Source of the DNA: Streptomyces justiciae
GTDB taxonomy: Bacteria > Actinomycetota > Actinomycetes > Streptomycetales > Streptomycetaceae
DNA: 64,000 nt
Assembly: GCF_015163075.1 (NCBI RefSeq)
Contig: NZ_JADDXU010000003.1
Span: 124,001-188,000 of the forward strand
Reading direction: 5' to 3'
The position numbers and the translations under genes were made by a program. How positions within the stretch are numbered: position 1 is the first letter of the stretch; every line of letters begins with the position of its first letter. The notes under the pieces were generated by a model. The model had not been told where the DNA came from, searched no databases, and worked only from the letters and a program-made list of their open reading frames with translations. Positions 34,263 through 43,879 of the stretch are shown piece after piece.

Positions 34263-34501
34263 GTCGGTGGCGCTTCATCAGTACTTGGGTCGGAGTGTGA
34301 AAGGCGTTACAGGGACTGAACTCTGCCTGGTCGGCGTCCGTGGGTACGGATGACGTCGGCCACCGAGAGAGACGTACCAAAACGGTCCCCCACAGGTCTA
34401 AACCAATTTTCCGTCGACCCTTGTCAGCAGGGGCTTCGGTCTGATGAGCTGTGGCCTGGGACACAACGGTCGCCCCGGCAAAACACTGCAAGGGAGATGT
34501 C

Positions 34502-36460
34502 GTGAGCAACGAATCCTTGGCCAACCTGCTCAAGGAAGAGCGCAGGTTCGCGCCGCCCGCGGACCTGGCAGCGAACGCCAACGTCACCGCGGAGGCGTAC
34601 GAACAGGCCAAGGCTGACAGGCTCGGCTTCTGGGCCACGCAGGCCCGTCGGCTGACCTGGGCCAAGGAGCCGACCGAGACACTGGACTGGTCGAACCCGC
34701 CGTTCGCCAAGTGGTTCAAGGACGGCGAGCTCAACGTCGCGTACAACTGCGTCGACCGGCATGTCGAGGCGGGCAACGGCGACCGGGTCGCCATCCACTT
34801 CGAGGGGGAGCCCGGCGACAGCCGTGCGATCACCTACGCCGAGCTCAAGGACGAGGTCTCCAAGGCCGCGAACGCCCTGCTGGAGCTGGGAGTTCAGAAG
34901 GGCGACCGGGTCGCCGTCTACATGCCGATGATCCCGGAGACGGCGATCGCGATGCTGGCCTGCGCCCGCATCGGCGCCGCGCACTCCGTCGTCTTCGGCG
35001 GGTTCAGCGCGGACGCGCTCGCGACCCGTATCCAGGACGCCGACGCCAAGGTCGTCATCACCTCCGACGGCGGCTACCGGCGCGGCAAGCCGTCCGCGCT
35101 CAAGCCGGCCGTGGACGAGGCGATCGGCAAGGTCGACAACGTCGAGCACGTTCTGGTCGTACGCCGTACCGGACAGGACGTCGCCTGGGACGACAGCCGG
35201 GACGTGTGGTGGCACGAGATCGTCGAGCGGCAGTCGGCCGAGCACACGGCCGAGGCCTTCGAGGCCGAGCAGCCGCTGTTCATCCTCTACACGTCGGGTA
35301 CGACGGGTAAGCCGAAGGGCATCCTGCACACCTCCGGCGGTTACCTGACCCAGGCCGCGTACACCCACCACGCCGTCTTCGACCTGAAGCCGGAGACGGA
35401 CGTGTACTGGTGCACGGCCGACGTCGGCTGGGTCACCGGGCACTCGTACATCGTCTACGGGCCGCTCGCGAACGGCGCCACCCAGGTCATGTACGAGGGC
35501 ACGCCGGACACTCCGCACCAGGGCCGCTTCTGGGAGATCGTGCAGAAGTACGGGGTGACGATCCTGTACACGGCGCCGACCGCCATCCGTACGTTCATGA
35601 AGTGGGGCGACGACATCCCCGCGAAGTTCGACCTGTCCTCGTTGAGGGTTCTCGGCTCCGTCGGTGAACCCATCAACCCCGAGGCGTGGATCTGGTACCG
35701 CAAGCACATCGGTGCGGACAAGACGCCGATCGTGGACACCTGGTGGCAGACCGAGACCGGCGCGATGATGATCTCGCCGCTGCCCGGCGTCACCGAGACC
35801 AAGCCCGGTTCGGCGCAGACCCCGCTGCCCGGCATCTCCGCGACCGTCGTCGACGACGAGGCCAACGAGGTGCCGAACGGCGGTGGCGGCTACCTGGTCC
35901 TCACCGAGCCGTGGCCGTCGATGCTGCGCACCATCTGGGGTGACGACCAGCGGTTCCTCGACACGTACTGGTCGCGTTTCGAGGGCAAGTACTTCGCCGG
36001 TGACGGCGCGAAGAAGGACGACGACGGCGACGTCTGGCTGCTCGGCCGGGTGGACGACGTGATGCTCGTGTCCGGGCACAACATCTCCACCACCGAGGTC
36101 GAGTCGGCGCTCGTCTCCCACCCGTCCGTCGCCGAGGCGGCCGTCGTCGGTGCCGCCGACGAGACGACCGGGCAGGCCATCGTCGCCTTCGTGATCCTGC
36201 GCGGCACGGCGAACGCCGAGGACGAGAACCTCATCGCCGACCTGCGCAACCACGTCGGCGCCACCCTCGGCCCGATCGCCAAGCCCAAGCGCGTCCTGCC
36301 GGTGGCCGAGCTGCCGAAGACCCGCTCCGGCAAGATCATGCGCCGCCTGCTGCGGGACGTCGCCGAGAACCGCCAGCTGGGTGACGTGACGACCCTGACC
36401 GACTCCACGGTCATGGACCTCATCCAGGCCAAGCTCCCGGCCGCGCCCAGCGAGGACTGA
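34502..36460 (+). CDS. acs: Acetyl-CoA synthetase
   Basis: 652 aa AMP-forming ligase: acetate + ATP + CoA to acetyl-CoA. Motif [14 protein letters not shown] lies at residues 263-275. [17 protein letters not shown] is typical of Acs. The motif containing the catalytic lysine reads [14 protein letters not shown], with K611 the residue acetylated and inactivated in related enzymes. The GTG start before SNESLANLL follows AAGGGAGATGTC; an in-frame ATG at 34451 is less likely. Divergent from the sigma operon. A strong terminator follows. Confidence 0.96.
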   Translation: MSNESLANLLKEERRFAPPADLAANANVTAEAYEQAKADRLGFWATQARRLTWAKEPTETLDWSNPPFAKWFKDGELNVAYNCVDRHVEAGNGDRVAIHFEGEPGDSRAITYAELKDEVSKAANALLELGVQKGDRVAVYMPMIPETAIAMLACARIGAAHSVVFGGFSADALATRIQDADAKVVITSDGGYRRGKPSALKPAVDEAIGKVDNVEHVLVVRRTGQDVAWDDSRDVWWHEIVERQSAEHTAEAFEAEQPLFILYTSGTTGKPKGILHTSGGYLTQAAYTHHAVFDLKPETDVYWCTADVGWVTGHSYIVYGPLANGATQVMYEGTPDTPHQGRFWEIVQKYGVTILYTAPTAIRTFMKWGDDIPAKFDLSSLRVLGSVGEPINPEAWIWYRKHIGADKTPIVDTWWQTETGAMMISPLPGVTETKPGSAQTPLPGISATVVDDEANEVPNGGGGYLVLTEPWPSMLRTIWGDDQRFLDTYWSRFEGKYFAGDGAKKDDDGDVWLLGRVDDVMLVSGHNISTTEVESALVSHPSVAEAAVVGAADETTGQAIVAFVILRGTANAEDENLIADLRNHVGATLGPIAKPKRVLPVAELPKTRSGKIMRRLLRDVAENRQLGDVTTLTDSTVMDLIQAKLPAAPSED

Positions 36461-36502
36461 GGCTCGCCCCGCAGAACCGGGGTGGCTTCACCGCCGTAGA
36501 AC

Positions 36503-36541
36503 AGGGGTGCCCGGCGTGAGAACGCGCCGGGCGCCCCTTTT
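36503..36541 (+). terminator. Terminator of acs
   Basis: aggggtgcccggcg (36503-36516) pairs with cgccgggcgcccct (36525-36538), 14 bp with one G-T pair, followed by a T-run (tttt). An AT-rich patch (taaactaaacaaaact) right after it may belong to the nhaA promoter. Confidence 0.88.
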
Positions 36542-36637
36542 AGGTAAACTAAACAAAACTAGCGTGACCCCATAGGTGTGCCGGGAAGTCTGGTCGGCGA
36601 GCAGCTCTGCCCTACCCACCGACCGGAGGTCCCCCTC

Positions 36638-38074
36638 ATGGCCGCGCCCCGCTCCACCACCCCCCGCAAGGTCTTCGGACGGCTGTCGCTGCCCGAACGG
36701 ACCTTCGTGGCGGACGCGCTGCGCACCGAGACCGTCGGCGGTGTGCTGCTGCTGGTGGCCGCGATCGCCGCGCTGATCTGGGCGAACGTACCCGGGCTGC
36801 ACGACAGCTACGCGTCGGTCAGCCACTTCCACTTCGGCCCCGAAGCCCTCGGTCTGAACCTCTCCGTCGCCCACTGGGCCGCCGACGGGCTCCTCGCGAT
36901 CTTCTTCTTCGTCGCCGGCATCGAACTCAAGCGCGAGCTGGTCGCCGGTGACCTCAGGGACCCCAAGGCGGCCGCGCTGCCGGTCGTCGCGGCCCTGTGC
37001 GGGATGGCCGTACCGGCGCTCGTCTACACGCTCACCAACCTCAGCGGCGGCGGATCGCTCGACGGCTGGGCGGTCCCGACCGCGACCGACATCGCCTTCG
37101 CGCTCGCCGTGCTCGCCGTCATCGGTACGTCCCTGCCCAGCGCCCTGCGCGCCTTCCTGCTCACGCTCGCCGTCGTCGACGACCTCTTCGCGATCCTGAT
37201 CATCGCGGTCTTCTTCACCGACCGGATCGACTTCGCCGCCCTCGGCGGCGCGGTGATCGGCCTGGCCGTCTTCTGGCTGCTGCTGCGCAAGGGAGTGCGC
37301 GGCTGGTACGTGTACGTCCCGCTCGCCCTGGTGATCTGGGGGCTGATGTACAACAGCGGCGTCCACGCCACCATCGCCGGCGTCGCCATGGGCCTGATGC
37401 TGCGCTGCACCACGCGCGAGGGCGAGCAGCACTCCCCCGGCGAGCATGTCGAACACCTCGTACGGCCGCTCTCGGCGGGCCTGGCCGTGCCGCTGTTCGC
37501 GCTGTTCAGCGCCGGTGTCTCGGTCTCCGGCGGCGCCGTGGGCGACGTGTTCACCAAGCCGGAGACGCTCGGCGTCGTCCTCGGACTCGTGGTCGGCAAG
37601 GCGATCGGCATCTTCGGCGGGACCTGGCTGACGGCACGCTTCACCCGGGCCTCCCTCAGCGACGACCTGGAGTGGGCGGACGTCTTCGCCGTCGCGACCC
37701 TCGCCGGCATCGGCTTCACCGTGTCGCTGCTCATCGGCGAGCTGGCCTTCGACGGGGACGCGGCCCTCACCGACGAGGTCAAGGCGGCCGTCCTGATGGG
37801 CTCGCTCATCGCGGCGACCCTCGCGACCGTGCTGCTGAAGGTGCGCAACGCCAAGTACCGGCGGATGGTCGAGGCCGAGGAGCGCGACGAGGACCTCGAC
37901 GGCATCCCGGACATCTACGAGGAGGACGACCCGGCGTACCACCTGCGGATGGCCGCGATCTACGAGAACAAGGCCGCCGAGCACCGCCGGATCGCCGAAC
38001 TGAAGGCCGCGCAACGCGCCGGGCTTGCCGAAGTGGCGGGCGGGGCAGGCGAGGAGGACGACCGTCGGGCATGA
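36638..38074 (+). CDS. nhaA: Na+/H+ antiporter NhaA
   Basis: 478 aa with about 12 helices. The ion-binding motifs of E. coli NhaA are recognisable: TATDIAFALAVLAVIG and AVVDDLFAILIIAVFF, the latter holding the Asp-Asp pair. The C-terminus has an extra acidic/charged tail of about 70 residues (EAEERDEDLDGIPDIYEEDD, HRRIAELKAAQ), longer than the 388-aa E. coli protein. It exports Na+ in exchange for protons. Start ATG with CCGGAGG nine bases upstream. 47 bp to the holin-like gene, so possibly an operon. Confidence 0.94.
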   Translation: MAAPRSTTPRKVFGRLSLPERTFVADALRTETVGGVLLLVAAIAALIWANVPGLHDSYASVSHFHFGPEALGLNLSVAHWAADGLLAIFFFVAGIELKRELVAGDLRDPKAAALPVVAALCGMAVPALVYTLTNLSGGGSLDGWAVPTATDIAFALAVLAVIGTSLPSALRAFLLTLAVVDDLFAILIIAVFFTDRIDFAALGGAVIGLAVFWLLLRKGVRGWYVYVPLALVIWGLMYNSGVHATIAGVAMGLMLRCTTREGEQHSPGEHVEHLVRPLSAGLAVPLFALFSAGVSVSGGAVGDVFTKPETLGVVLGLVVGKAIGIFGGTWLTARFTRASLSDDLEWADVFAVATLAGIGFTVSLLIGELAFDGDAALTDEVKAAVLMGSLIAATLATVLLKVRNAKYRRMVEAEERDEDLDGIPDIYEEDDPAYHLRMAAIYENKAAEHRRIAELKAAQRAGLAEVAGGAGEEDDRRA

Positions 38075-38121
38075 TCTGACGGGACGGTACAAAAGACGAA
38101 TCCTTACGCAGGGAGACCGCG

Positions 38122-38610
38122 ATGAGCGCACCCGACGGCAGCCCGGTCGGCGCCGAACGCAGTATCGGCCAGCTGTTCGCCTCGGCGACGACCGAGATGT
38201 CCGCGCTGGTGCACGACGAGATCGCACTGGCCAAGGCGCAGCTCAAGCGGGACGTGAAGCGCGGCGCGACGAGCGGCGGCGCGTTCATGGTGGCCGGCGG
38301 GGTCCTGGTGTTCTCGCTGCCGATGCTGAACTTCGCCCTGGCGTACGGCATCCGGACCTGGAGCGACTGGAACCTCGCGGTCTGCTTCCTGCTGTCCTTC
38401 GCGGCGAACGTCCTCATCGCGGGCATCCTCGCGCTGATCGGCGTGGTCTTCGCGAAGAAGGCGAAGCAGAGCGGCGGCGCGCAGAAGACCGCGGCGTCGA
38501 TGAAGGAGACGGCGAGCGTCCTGCAGAAGGCCAAGCCGCACCCGCGGCCGGAGCTGCCGCAGGACCGTGTCCCGGAGGCCATCGAGGCTGTGGCACGCTC
38601 GTCGTCATGA
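38122..38610 (+). CDS. Phage-holin-like (DUF1469) membrane protein
   Basis: 162 aa. The amphipathic N-terminus is SIGQLFASATTEMSALVHDE, followed by IALAKAQLKRDVKRGATSGG. Two helices follow (GGAFMVAGGVLVFSLPMLNF and LAVCFLLSFAANVLIAGILA), then a basic helical tail. This is the PF07332/DUF1469 pattern called phage holin family, but these chromosomal copies are not known to be lytic; topology, not function, is what the sequence shows. The stop overlaps the next ATG (ATGA). Confidence 0.85.
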   Translation: MSAPDGSPVGAERSIGQLFASATTEMSALVHDEIALAKAQLKRDVKRGATSGGAFMVAGGVLVFSLPMLNFALAYGIRTWSDWNLAVCFLLSFAANVLIAGILALIGVVFAKKAKQSGGAQKTAASMKETASVLQKAKPHPRPELPQDRVPEAIEAVARSSS

Positions 38611-39551
38611 GCGAGCCCGCCACTCCTTCGGCCGAATCCGTCGTACGGCCCGACGTCCTCGGTGACAGACAGGTCACCCACCGGGACGTCGCCGCCAACG
38701 GCGCGCGGTTCCACATCGCCGAGATGGGCGACGGGCCGCTGGTGCTGCTGCTGCACGGCTTCCCGCAGTTCTGGTGGGCGTGGCGGCATCAGCTGCCCGC
38801 GCTCGCGGACGCCGGGTTCCGGGCCGTCGCCATGGACCTGCGGGGCGTCGGCGGCAGCGACCGCACCCCGCGCGGCTACGACCCGGCGAACCTCGCCCTC
38901 GACATCACCGGCGTGATCCGCTCCCTCGGCGAGCCGGACGCCGCGCTGGTCGGCCATGACCTGGGCGGATATCTGGCGTGGACGGCGGCGGCGATGCGGC
39001 CGAAGCTGGTCCGGCGGCTCGCGGTGTCCTCGATGCCGCATCCGCGGCGCTGGCGCTCGGCGATGCTCTCGGACGTCAAACAGACCCGCGCCGGGTCGTA
39101 CATCTGGGGGTTCCAGCGCCCCTGGATCCCGGAGCGGCAGCTGACCGCGGACGACGGCGCGCTGGTCGCCGAGTTGATCCGGGACTGGTCCGGGCCGAGC
39201 CTGCCGGACGACGACGCGGTGGAGACGTACCGTCGCGCGATGTGCATCCCGTCGACCGCGCACTGCTCGATCGAGCCGTACCGCTGGATGGTGCGCTCGA
39301 TGGCCCGCCCGGACGGCATCCAGTTCAACCGGCGCATGAAGCGACCGGTCCGCGTGCCGACGCTGCATCTGCACGGCTCGCTCGATCCGGTGATGCGGAC
39401 CCGGAGCGCGGCCGGTTCCGGGGAGTACGTCGAAGCGCCGTACCGCTGGCGGCTGTTCGACGGGCTCGGGCACTTCCCCCATGAAGAGGACCCGGTCGCT
39501 TTCTCCACCGAACTGATCAATTGGCTGAAGGATCCCGAACCCGATCGGTGA
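38607..39551 (+). CDS. Alpha/beta-hydrolase, epoxide-hydrolase type
   Basis: 314 aa. Oxyanion HGFPQFWWAWRHQLPALAD; nucleophile Asp in VGHDLGGYLAW (HDLGG, the epoxide hydrolase/haloalkane dehalogenase form rather than Ser); cap region SYIWGFQRPWIPERQL; C-terminal catalytic His in FDGLGHFPHEED with LHGSLDP before it. It probably opens epoxides with water; substrate unknown. The ATG overlaps the previous stop by 4 bp, so it is translationally coupled to the holin-like gene. Confidence 0.9.
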   Translation: MSEPATPSAESVVRPDVLGDRQVTHRDVAANGARFHIAEMGDGPLVLLLHGFPQFWWAWRHQLPALADAGFRAVAMDLRGVGGSDRTPRGYDPANLALDITGVIRSLGEPDAALVGHDLGGYLAWTAAAMRPKLVRRLAVSSMPHPRRWRSAMLSDVKQTRAGSYIWGFQRPWIPERQLTADDGALVAELIRDWSGPSLPDDDAVETYRRAMCIPSTAHCSIEPYRWMVRSMARPDGIQFNRRMKRPVRVPTLHLHGSLDPVMRTRSAAGSGEYVEAPYRWRLFDGLGHFPHEEDPVAFSTELINWLKDPEPDR

Positions 39552-39678
39552 CCGTCCGGACGCGCCCGGTATCCGGACCTGAACATCTGTCCTACGAACA
39601 GCCAATTGCCCGGCGCATAGGCCAATTGGGGGCCGTGGGGGCGGTTATCGACCTTGGGGCAGGGGCACACGTCGGGGT

Positions 39679-39861
39679 ATGGGCTGGACGCACGACTACA
39701 GTGACGCAGCACGCAACCGCCGCTCGGGCCACGGTCTGAGCCCCCACCAGCGAGGAGGGGCCCCGCAGGAGCAGGGCACGGACCTCCGGGTGGGCATCCC
39801 GCGCATCCTGCGCCGCCGGGCCCGCTGGGTCTCGGTACGACTGCGTCACACCCGGGGCTGA
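39679..39861 (+). CDS. Small Arg/His-rich protein, unknown function
   Basis: 60 aa. MGWTHDYSDAARNRRSGHGL, a Gln/Gly middle, and a basic end IPRILRRRARWVSVRLRHTR. About 85% of third positions are G or C, as in a real Streptomyces gene, and ATG follows cggggt. No signal peptide and no domain. It faces the MarP gene tail-to-tail (25 bp between stops). The function is not known. Confidence 0.6.
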   Translation: MGWTHDYSDAARNRRSGHGLSPHQRGGAPQEQGTDLRVGIPRILRRRARWVSVRLRHTRG

Positions 39862-39886
39862 CGCAGGCTCAGGCCCCTCACACGGC

Positions 39887-41086
39887 TCACAGCGCGCAGC
39901 TGTCGCTGTCCACCTGCTCGTTCGCGGTGCGCCCCTTGTCGATGTCCTCCCGGATCTCGTCCGCGGTCAGCGCGTAGCCGGTGTCGGCGTTGTCGAGGGA
40001 CTTGGCGAACACGACCCCGTACACCTCGCCTTCGGGCGTGAGCAGCGGGCCGCCGGAGTTGCCCTGGCGGACGGTCGCGTAGAGGGAGTACACATCGCGG
40101 TGCACGGTGCCGCGGTGGTAGATGTCCGGACCGTTGGCCGGGATGCGGCCGCGCACGCGCGCGGCACGGACGTCGTACGCGCCGTTCTCCGGGAACCCGG
40201 CGATGATCGCGTCGTCGCCGCTCACGGCGTCCGTCGCCGTGAACTTCAGGGCGGGCGCCTTCAGTTCGGGTACGTCGAGGACGGCGATGTCGCGCTCCCA
40301 GTCGTACAGCACGACCGTGGCGTCGTACTTCCGGCCCTCGCCGCCGATCTGGACGGTGGGCTCGTCTACGCCGCCCACCACATGCGCGTTGGTCATGACG
40401 CGGCGCTCGCCGAAGACGAAGCCGGTGCCCTCGAGGACCTTGCCGCAGCTCTGGGCGGTGCCCATGACCTTGACGATGGACTGCTTGGCCTTGGCCGCGA
40501 CCGGGCTGTTGACGAGCGCGGGGTCCGGCGGCTGGACCTCCTTGATCGGCTCGTCGGAGAACGGGCTGAAGACCTGCGGGAAGCCGTTCTGCGCGAGGAC
40601 CGAGGTGAAGTCCTTGAACCAGGTGTCGGCCGCGTCCGGCAGCGCCTCGGAGACGCCGAGGAGCACCTTGGAGCCGCGGACCTCCTTGCCGAGGGTCGGC
40701 AGCGTGGTCTGGGCGAGCGCGGAGCCGATGAGCCAGGCCACGAGGAGCATCGCGACCACGTTGACCAGGGCGCCGCCGGTGGCGTCCAGGGCGCGGGCCG
40801 GGGACCAGGTGATGTAGCGGCGGAGCTTGTTGCCGAGATGCGTGGTCAGGGCCTGGCCGACGGAGGCGCAGACGATGACGACGACCACGGCGACGACGGC
40901 CGCGGTGGTGCTGACCTCCGCCTTGTCGGTCAGGGCGTCCCAGATGACGGGGAGCACATAGACGGCGACGAGACCGCCGCCCAGGAAACCGATCACCGAC
41001 AGGATGCCGACGACGAAGCCCTGGCGATAGCCGACGATCGCGAACCACACGGCGGCGACCAGCAACAGGATGTCCAGCACGTTCAC
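39887..41086 (-). CDS. MarP-type periplasmic serine protease (CvpA domain + trypsin fold)
   Basis: 399 aa. Four N-terminal helices make a CvpA-like domain (VNVLDILLLVAAVWFAIVGY to about residue 135). A chymotrypsin-fold protease follows: His235 in VMTNAHVVGG, Asp in ERDIAVLDV, Ser344 in RQGNSGGPLL. Mycobacterium tuberculosis MarP has H235, D264 and S343, a near-identical layout. Cysteines in AQSCGKV and SDSCAL match MarP's activating disulphide. It should protect against acid or oxidative stress outside the membrane. GTG 41086 has GAGG nine bases upstream. Confidence 0.92.
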   Translation of the reverse strand: MNVLDILLLVAAVWFAIVGYRQGFVVGILSVIGFLGGGLVAVYVLPVIWDALTDKAEVSTTAAVVAVVVVIVCASVGQALTTHLGNKLRRYITWSPARALDATGGALVNVVAMLLVAWLIGSALAQTTLPTLGKEVRGSKVLLGVSEALPDAADTWFKDFTSVLAQNGFPQVFSPFSDEPIKEVQPPDPALVNSPVAAKAKQSIVKVMGTAQSCGKVLEGTGFVFGERRVMTNAHVVGGVDEPTVQIGGEGRKYDATVVLYDWERDIAVLDVPELKAPALKFTATDAVSGDDAIIAGFPENGAYDVRAARVRGRIPANGPDIYHRGTVHRDVYSLYATVRQGNSGGPLLTPEGEVYGVVFAKSLDNADTGYALTADEIREDIDKGRTANEQVDSDSCAL

Positions 41087-41134
41087 CGGTTCAGGCCTCG
41101 CCTCATCACATGACACAGCACGGCAGACACCCTG

Positions 41135-41833
41135 TCATGACCGCCAGTCGAGCGGGACCTGCTTGTCCCGGTCCCAGGGGCGCTCCCAGCCGGAGTAGTG
41201 CAGCAGCCGGTCGATGATTCCGGCCGTGAATCCCCAGACCAGGGCCGATTCGACCAGGAATGCCGGGCCTCGGTGGCCGCTGGGGTGGACGGTGGTGGCA
41301 CGGTTGTCCGGGTCCGTGAGATCCGCCACGGGGACGGTGAAGACGCGGGCCGTCTCGCCCGGGTCGACGACCCCCACCGGCGTCGGCTCGCGCCACCAGC
41401 CCAGCACGGGCGTGACGACGAAGCCGCTGACCGGGATGTACAGCTTGGGCAGGACGCCGAAGAGCTGGACGCCGGACGGATCGAGGCCGGTCTCCTCCTC
41501 GGCCTCGCGCAGCGCGGCCCGCAGCGGCCCGTCGCCCTGCGGGTCGCCGTCCTCCGGGTCGAGGGCGCCGCCGGGGAAGGACGGCTGCCCGGCATGGGAG
41601 CGCAGCGAGCTGGCCCGCTCCATGAGGAGCAGCTCGGGCCCGCGCTCGCCGTCCCCGAACAGGATCAGTACGGCGGACTGCCGCCCCGCGCCGTCCGCCG
41701 GCGGCAGGAAGCGGCTCAGTTGCAGTGGCTCGACCGTCTCCACGGCGTGCACCACCGGGTCCAGCCAGCCGGGCAGACCGTCCTTGCGCAGCGCCACGCT
41801 GCCCTGCGCATTGCTCGCGTGCGTCATCGCCAC
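41135..41833 (-). CDS. Nudix hydrolase, CoA pyrophosphatase type
   Basis: 232 aa. The Nudix box reads GGALDPEDGDP..LRAALREAEEETGLDP (REAEEETG core), preceded by the LRSHAGQPSFPGG motif that marks CoA-type diphosphatases (NudL/Nudt7 group). It cleaves CoA or acyl-CoA to phosphopantetheine and 3',5'-ADP. The start may be GTG 41833 or ATG 41827. It lies between MarP (48 bp) and nth (46 bp) on the same strand, so an operon is plausible. Confidence 0.87.
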   Translation of the reverse strand: MAMTHASNAQGSVALRKDGLPGWLDPVVHAVETVEPLQLSRFLPPADGAGRQSAVLILFGDGERGPELLLMERASSLRSHAGQPSFPGGALDPEDGDPQGDGPLRAALREAEEETGLDPSGVQLFGVLPKLYIPVSGFVVTPVLGWWREPTPVGVVDPGETARVFTVPVADLTDPDNRATTVHPSGHRGPAFLVESALVWGFTAGIIDRLLHYSGWERPWDRDKQVPLDWRS

Positions 41834-41879
41834 CCCCGTTCCACCCGCTTCAACGCCCGGGCACCCGCTGATCGTTCCG

Positions 41880-42893
41880 TCATCCGGCCCCCAGCGGCGG
41901 GGCCGCCTTGCCGCCCGCGTCCAGATAGGACTGGGGCGGGTTGAGGCGCTGGCCCGGGAAGCCGCCCTTCTCGTACTTGAGGAGCTTTTGCGCCTTCTCG
42001 GGGTCCGTCTCGCCCTCGCCGTATGCCGGGCAGAGCGGGGCGATCGGGCAGGCGCCGCAGGCGGGCTTGCGGGCGTGGCAGATGCGGCGGCCGTGCCAGA
42101 TGACGTGGTGGGACAGGTCCGTCCAGTCGCTCTTCGGGAACAGCGCGCCGATCGCGGCCTCGATCTTGTCGGGGTCGGTCTCGTCCGTCCACCGCCAGCG
42201 CCGCACCAGCCGCTGGAAGTGCGTGTCCACGGTGATGCCGGGCCGCCCGAAGGCGTTGCCGAGCACGACGAACGCGGTCTTGCGGCCCACTCCGGGCAGC
42301 TTGACGAGGTCCTCCAGCTTGCCGGGCACCTCGCCGCCGAACTGCTCCACGAGCGCCTTCGACAGCCCTATGACCGACTTGGTCTTGGCCCGGAAGAAGC
42401 CGGTCGGACGGAGGATCTCCTCGACCTCCTCGGGGTTGGCGGCGGCCAGGTCCTCGGGGGTGGGGTACTTGGCGAAGAGCGCGGGGGTCGTCTGATTGAC
42501 CCTCAGGTCGGTGGTCTGGGCCGACAGGACCGTGGCGACGACGAGCTGGAAGGGGTTGGTGAAGTCCAACTCCGGGTGGGCGTACGGGTAGACCTCGGCC
42601 AGTTCGCGGTTGATACGGCGGGCGCGGCGGACCAGGGCCGTGGCGGACTCGGCCTTGGCGGGCTTGACGGCCACCTTCTTCGCCGGGGCGGCCTTCTTCA
42701 CGGCGACCTTCTTGGCGGCAGCCTTCTTCACGACCTCCGGAGCCTTCTTCACCGCAGCCTTCTTTGTCGCTTTTACGGCTTTCTCGCCCTTGCTCTTTCC
42801 GCCACCGGAGTTCTGTTCGCCCACAGCGGAATCCCGACGTGCAACCACCCGTCCAGCCCCCTTGGCCTGTGCTCTCACCGGCGATTTGGACAC
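41880..42893 (-). CDS. nth: Endonuclease III with Lys-rich N-terminal extension
   Basis: 337 aa DNA glycosylase/AP lyase for oxidised pyrimidines. HhH motif [18 protein letters not shown] contains the catalytic Lys; [13 protein letters not shown] has the catalytic Asp; the [4Fe-4S] loop reads [18 protein letters not shown]. coli Nth is 211 aa: here about 80 extra N-terminal residues of alternating Lys/Ala ([17 protein letters not shown]) resemble histone-H1-like tails and the TopA tail, probably for DNA contact. GTG start. Confidence 0.93.
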   Translation of the reverse strand: MSKSPVRAQAKGAGRVVARRDSAVGEQNSGGGKSKGEKAVKATKKAAVKKAPEVVKKAAAKKVAVKKAAPAKKVAVKPAKAESATALVRRARRINRELAEVYPYAHPELDFTNPFQLVVATVLSAQTTDLRVNQTTPALFAKYPTPEDLAAANPEEVEEILRPTGFFRAKTKSVIGLSKALVEQFGGEVPGKLEDLVKLPGVGRKTAFVVLGNAFGRPGITVDTHFQRLVRRWRWTDETDPDKIEAAIGALFPKSDWTDLSHHVIWHGRRICHARKPACGACPIAPLCPAYGEGETDPEKAQKLLKYEKGGFPGQRLNPPQSYLDAGGKAAPPLGAG

Positions 42894-42995
42894 CCGGCCA
42901 GCCTAAAGCCCGGCACCGACAATCGCCCCGGACCCCGGAGATCGGCCCCCGATTGGACCCCTGCCGCTTACCTCAGGACAGGTGTGCGGCATCCT

Positions 42996-43009
42996 TGTGA
43001 CAGATCACA
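42996..43009. promoter_or_regulatory. Crp-like inverted repeat upstream of crp
   Basis: tgtga (42996-43000), 4 bp, tcaca (43005-43009). This resembles the half-sites of cAMP-receptor-protein operators. Its spacing (4 instead of 6) is shorter than the E. coli consensus. Located 92 bp before the crp start, a likely autoregulatory position. Confidence 0.4.
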
Positions 43010-43100
43010 CTGTTTGGACCGTCCGGCAAAATGGGGAGCACGGTCCCCTGGTACCAAGGGGGAGAAAGATCCCCTGAGCAGGTCGACAAGGAGAGAACTC

Positions 43101-43775
43101 GTGGACGACGTCCTCCGGCGCAACCCGCTCTTCGCGGCTCTCGACGACGAGCAGGCCGCGGAGCTGCGCGCCTCCATGAGTGAGGTGACTCTCGCTCGCG
43201 GCGACTCCCTCTTCCACGAGGGCGACCCCGGCGACCGGCTCTACGTCGTCACCGAGGGCAAGGTCAAGCTCCACCGCACCTCCCCCGACGGCCGCGAGAA
43301 CATGCTCGCCGTCGTCGGCCCCGGTGAGCTGATCGGCGAGCTGTCGCTGTTCGACCCGGGCCCGCGCACGGCGACCGCCACCGCGCTGACCGAGGTCAAG
43401 CTGCTCGGCCTCGGCCACGGCGACCTCCAGCCCTGGCTGAACGTCCGCCCCGAGGTCGCCGGCGCCCTGCTGCGCGCCGTCGCCCGCCGGCTGCGCAAGA
43501 CCAACGACCAGATGTCCGACCTGGTCTTCTCGGACGTCCCGGGCCGTGTCGCCCGCGCGCTCCTGGACCTGTCCCGCCGCTTCGGCGTGCAGTCCGAGGA
43601 GGGCATCCACGTCGTCCACGACCTCACGCAGGAGGAGCTGGCCCAGCTGGTCGGCGCGTCCCGCGAGACGGTCAACAAGGCCCTCGCCGACTTCGCCCAG
43701 CGCGGCTGGCTCCGCCTGGAGGCGCGTGCGGTGATCCTGCTCGACGTCGAGCGGCTCGCGAAGCGCTCGCGGTGA
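43101..43775 (+). CDS. crp: cAMP receptor protein
   Basis: 224 aa, the length of S. coelicolor Crp. N-terminus DDVLRRNPLFAALDDEQAAE. The cyclic-nucleotide domain contains EGDPGDRLYVVTEGKVKL and the phosphate-binding cassette GELIGELSLFDPGPRTATA. The dimerisation helix is LLRAVARRLRKTNDQMSDL. The helix-turn-helix is LTQEELAQLVGASRETVNKA. Crp is a global regulator of germination, growth and antibiotic production in Streptomyces. GTG start with AAGGAGAG six bases upstream. A terminator-like repeat follows. Confidence 0.96.
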   Translation: MDDVLRRNPLFAALDDEQAAELRASMSEVTLARGDSLFHEGDPGDRLYVVTEGKVKLHRTSPDGRENMLAVVGPGELIGELSLFDPGPRTATATALTEVKLLGLGHGDLQPWLNVRPEVAGALLRAVARRLRKTNDQMSDLVFSDVPGRVARALLDLSRRFGVQSEEGIHVVHDLTQEELAQLVGASRETVNKALADFAQRGWLRLEARAVILLDVERLAKRSR

Positions 43776-43797
43776 CGCTGCCGGTGGTGTGACCCTT

Positions 43798-43861
43798 CTG
43801 GGGGCTGCCGCCCCCAGACCCCCGCTTCGGCCTAAAGGGCCTCGTCCGCAAACGCCGGACG
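43798..43861 (+). terminator. Dispersed Streptomyces intergenic repeat / terminator after crp
   Basis: ctgggggc-tgcc-gcccccag (43798-43817) is a perfect 8-bp hairpin. It is followed by cccccgcttcggcc and a second hairpin cgtccg-caaacgc-cggacg (43843-43861). This two-hairpin element is familiar to me from the ends of many Streptomyces genes. Confidence 0.65.
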
Positions 43862-43879
43862 GGCTGCTGTAGTTGTCCC

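Noticed and set aside
38122..39551. Possible prophage remnant because of a holin-like protein
   Set aside because: There are no phage structural, integrase or lysin genes; DUF1469 proteins are normal chromosomal membrane proteins in Streptomyces.
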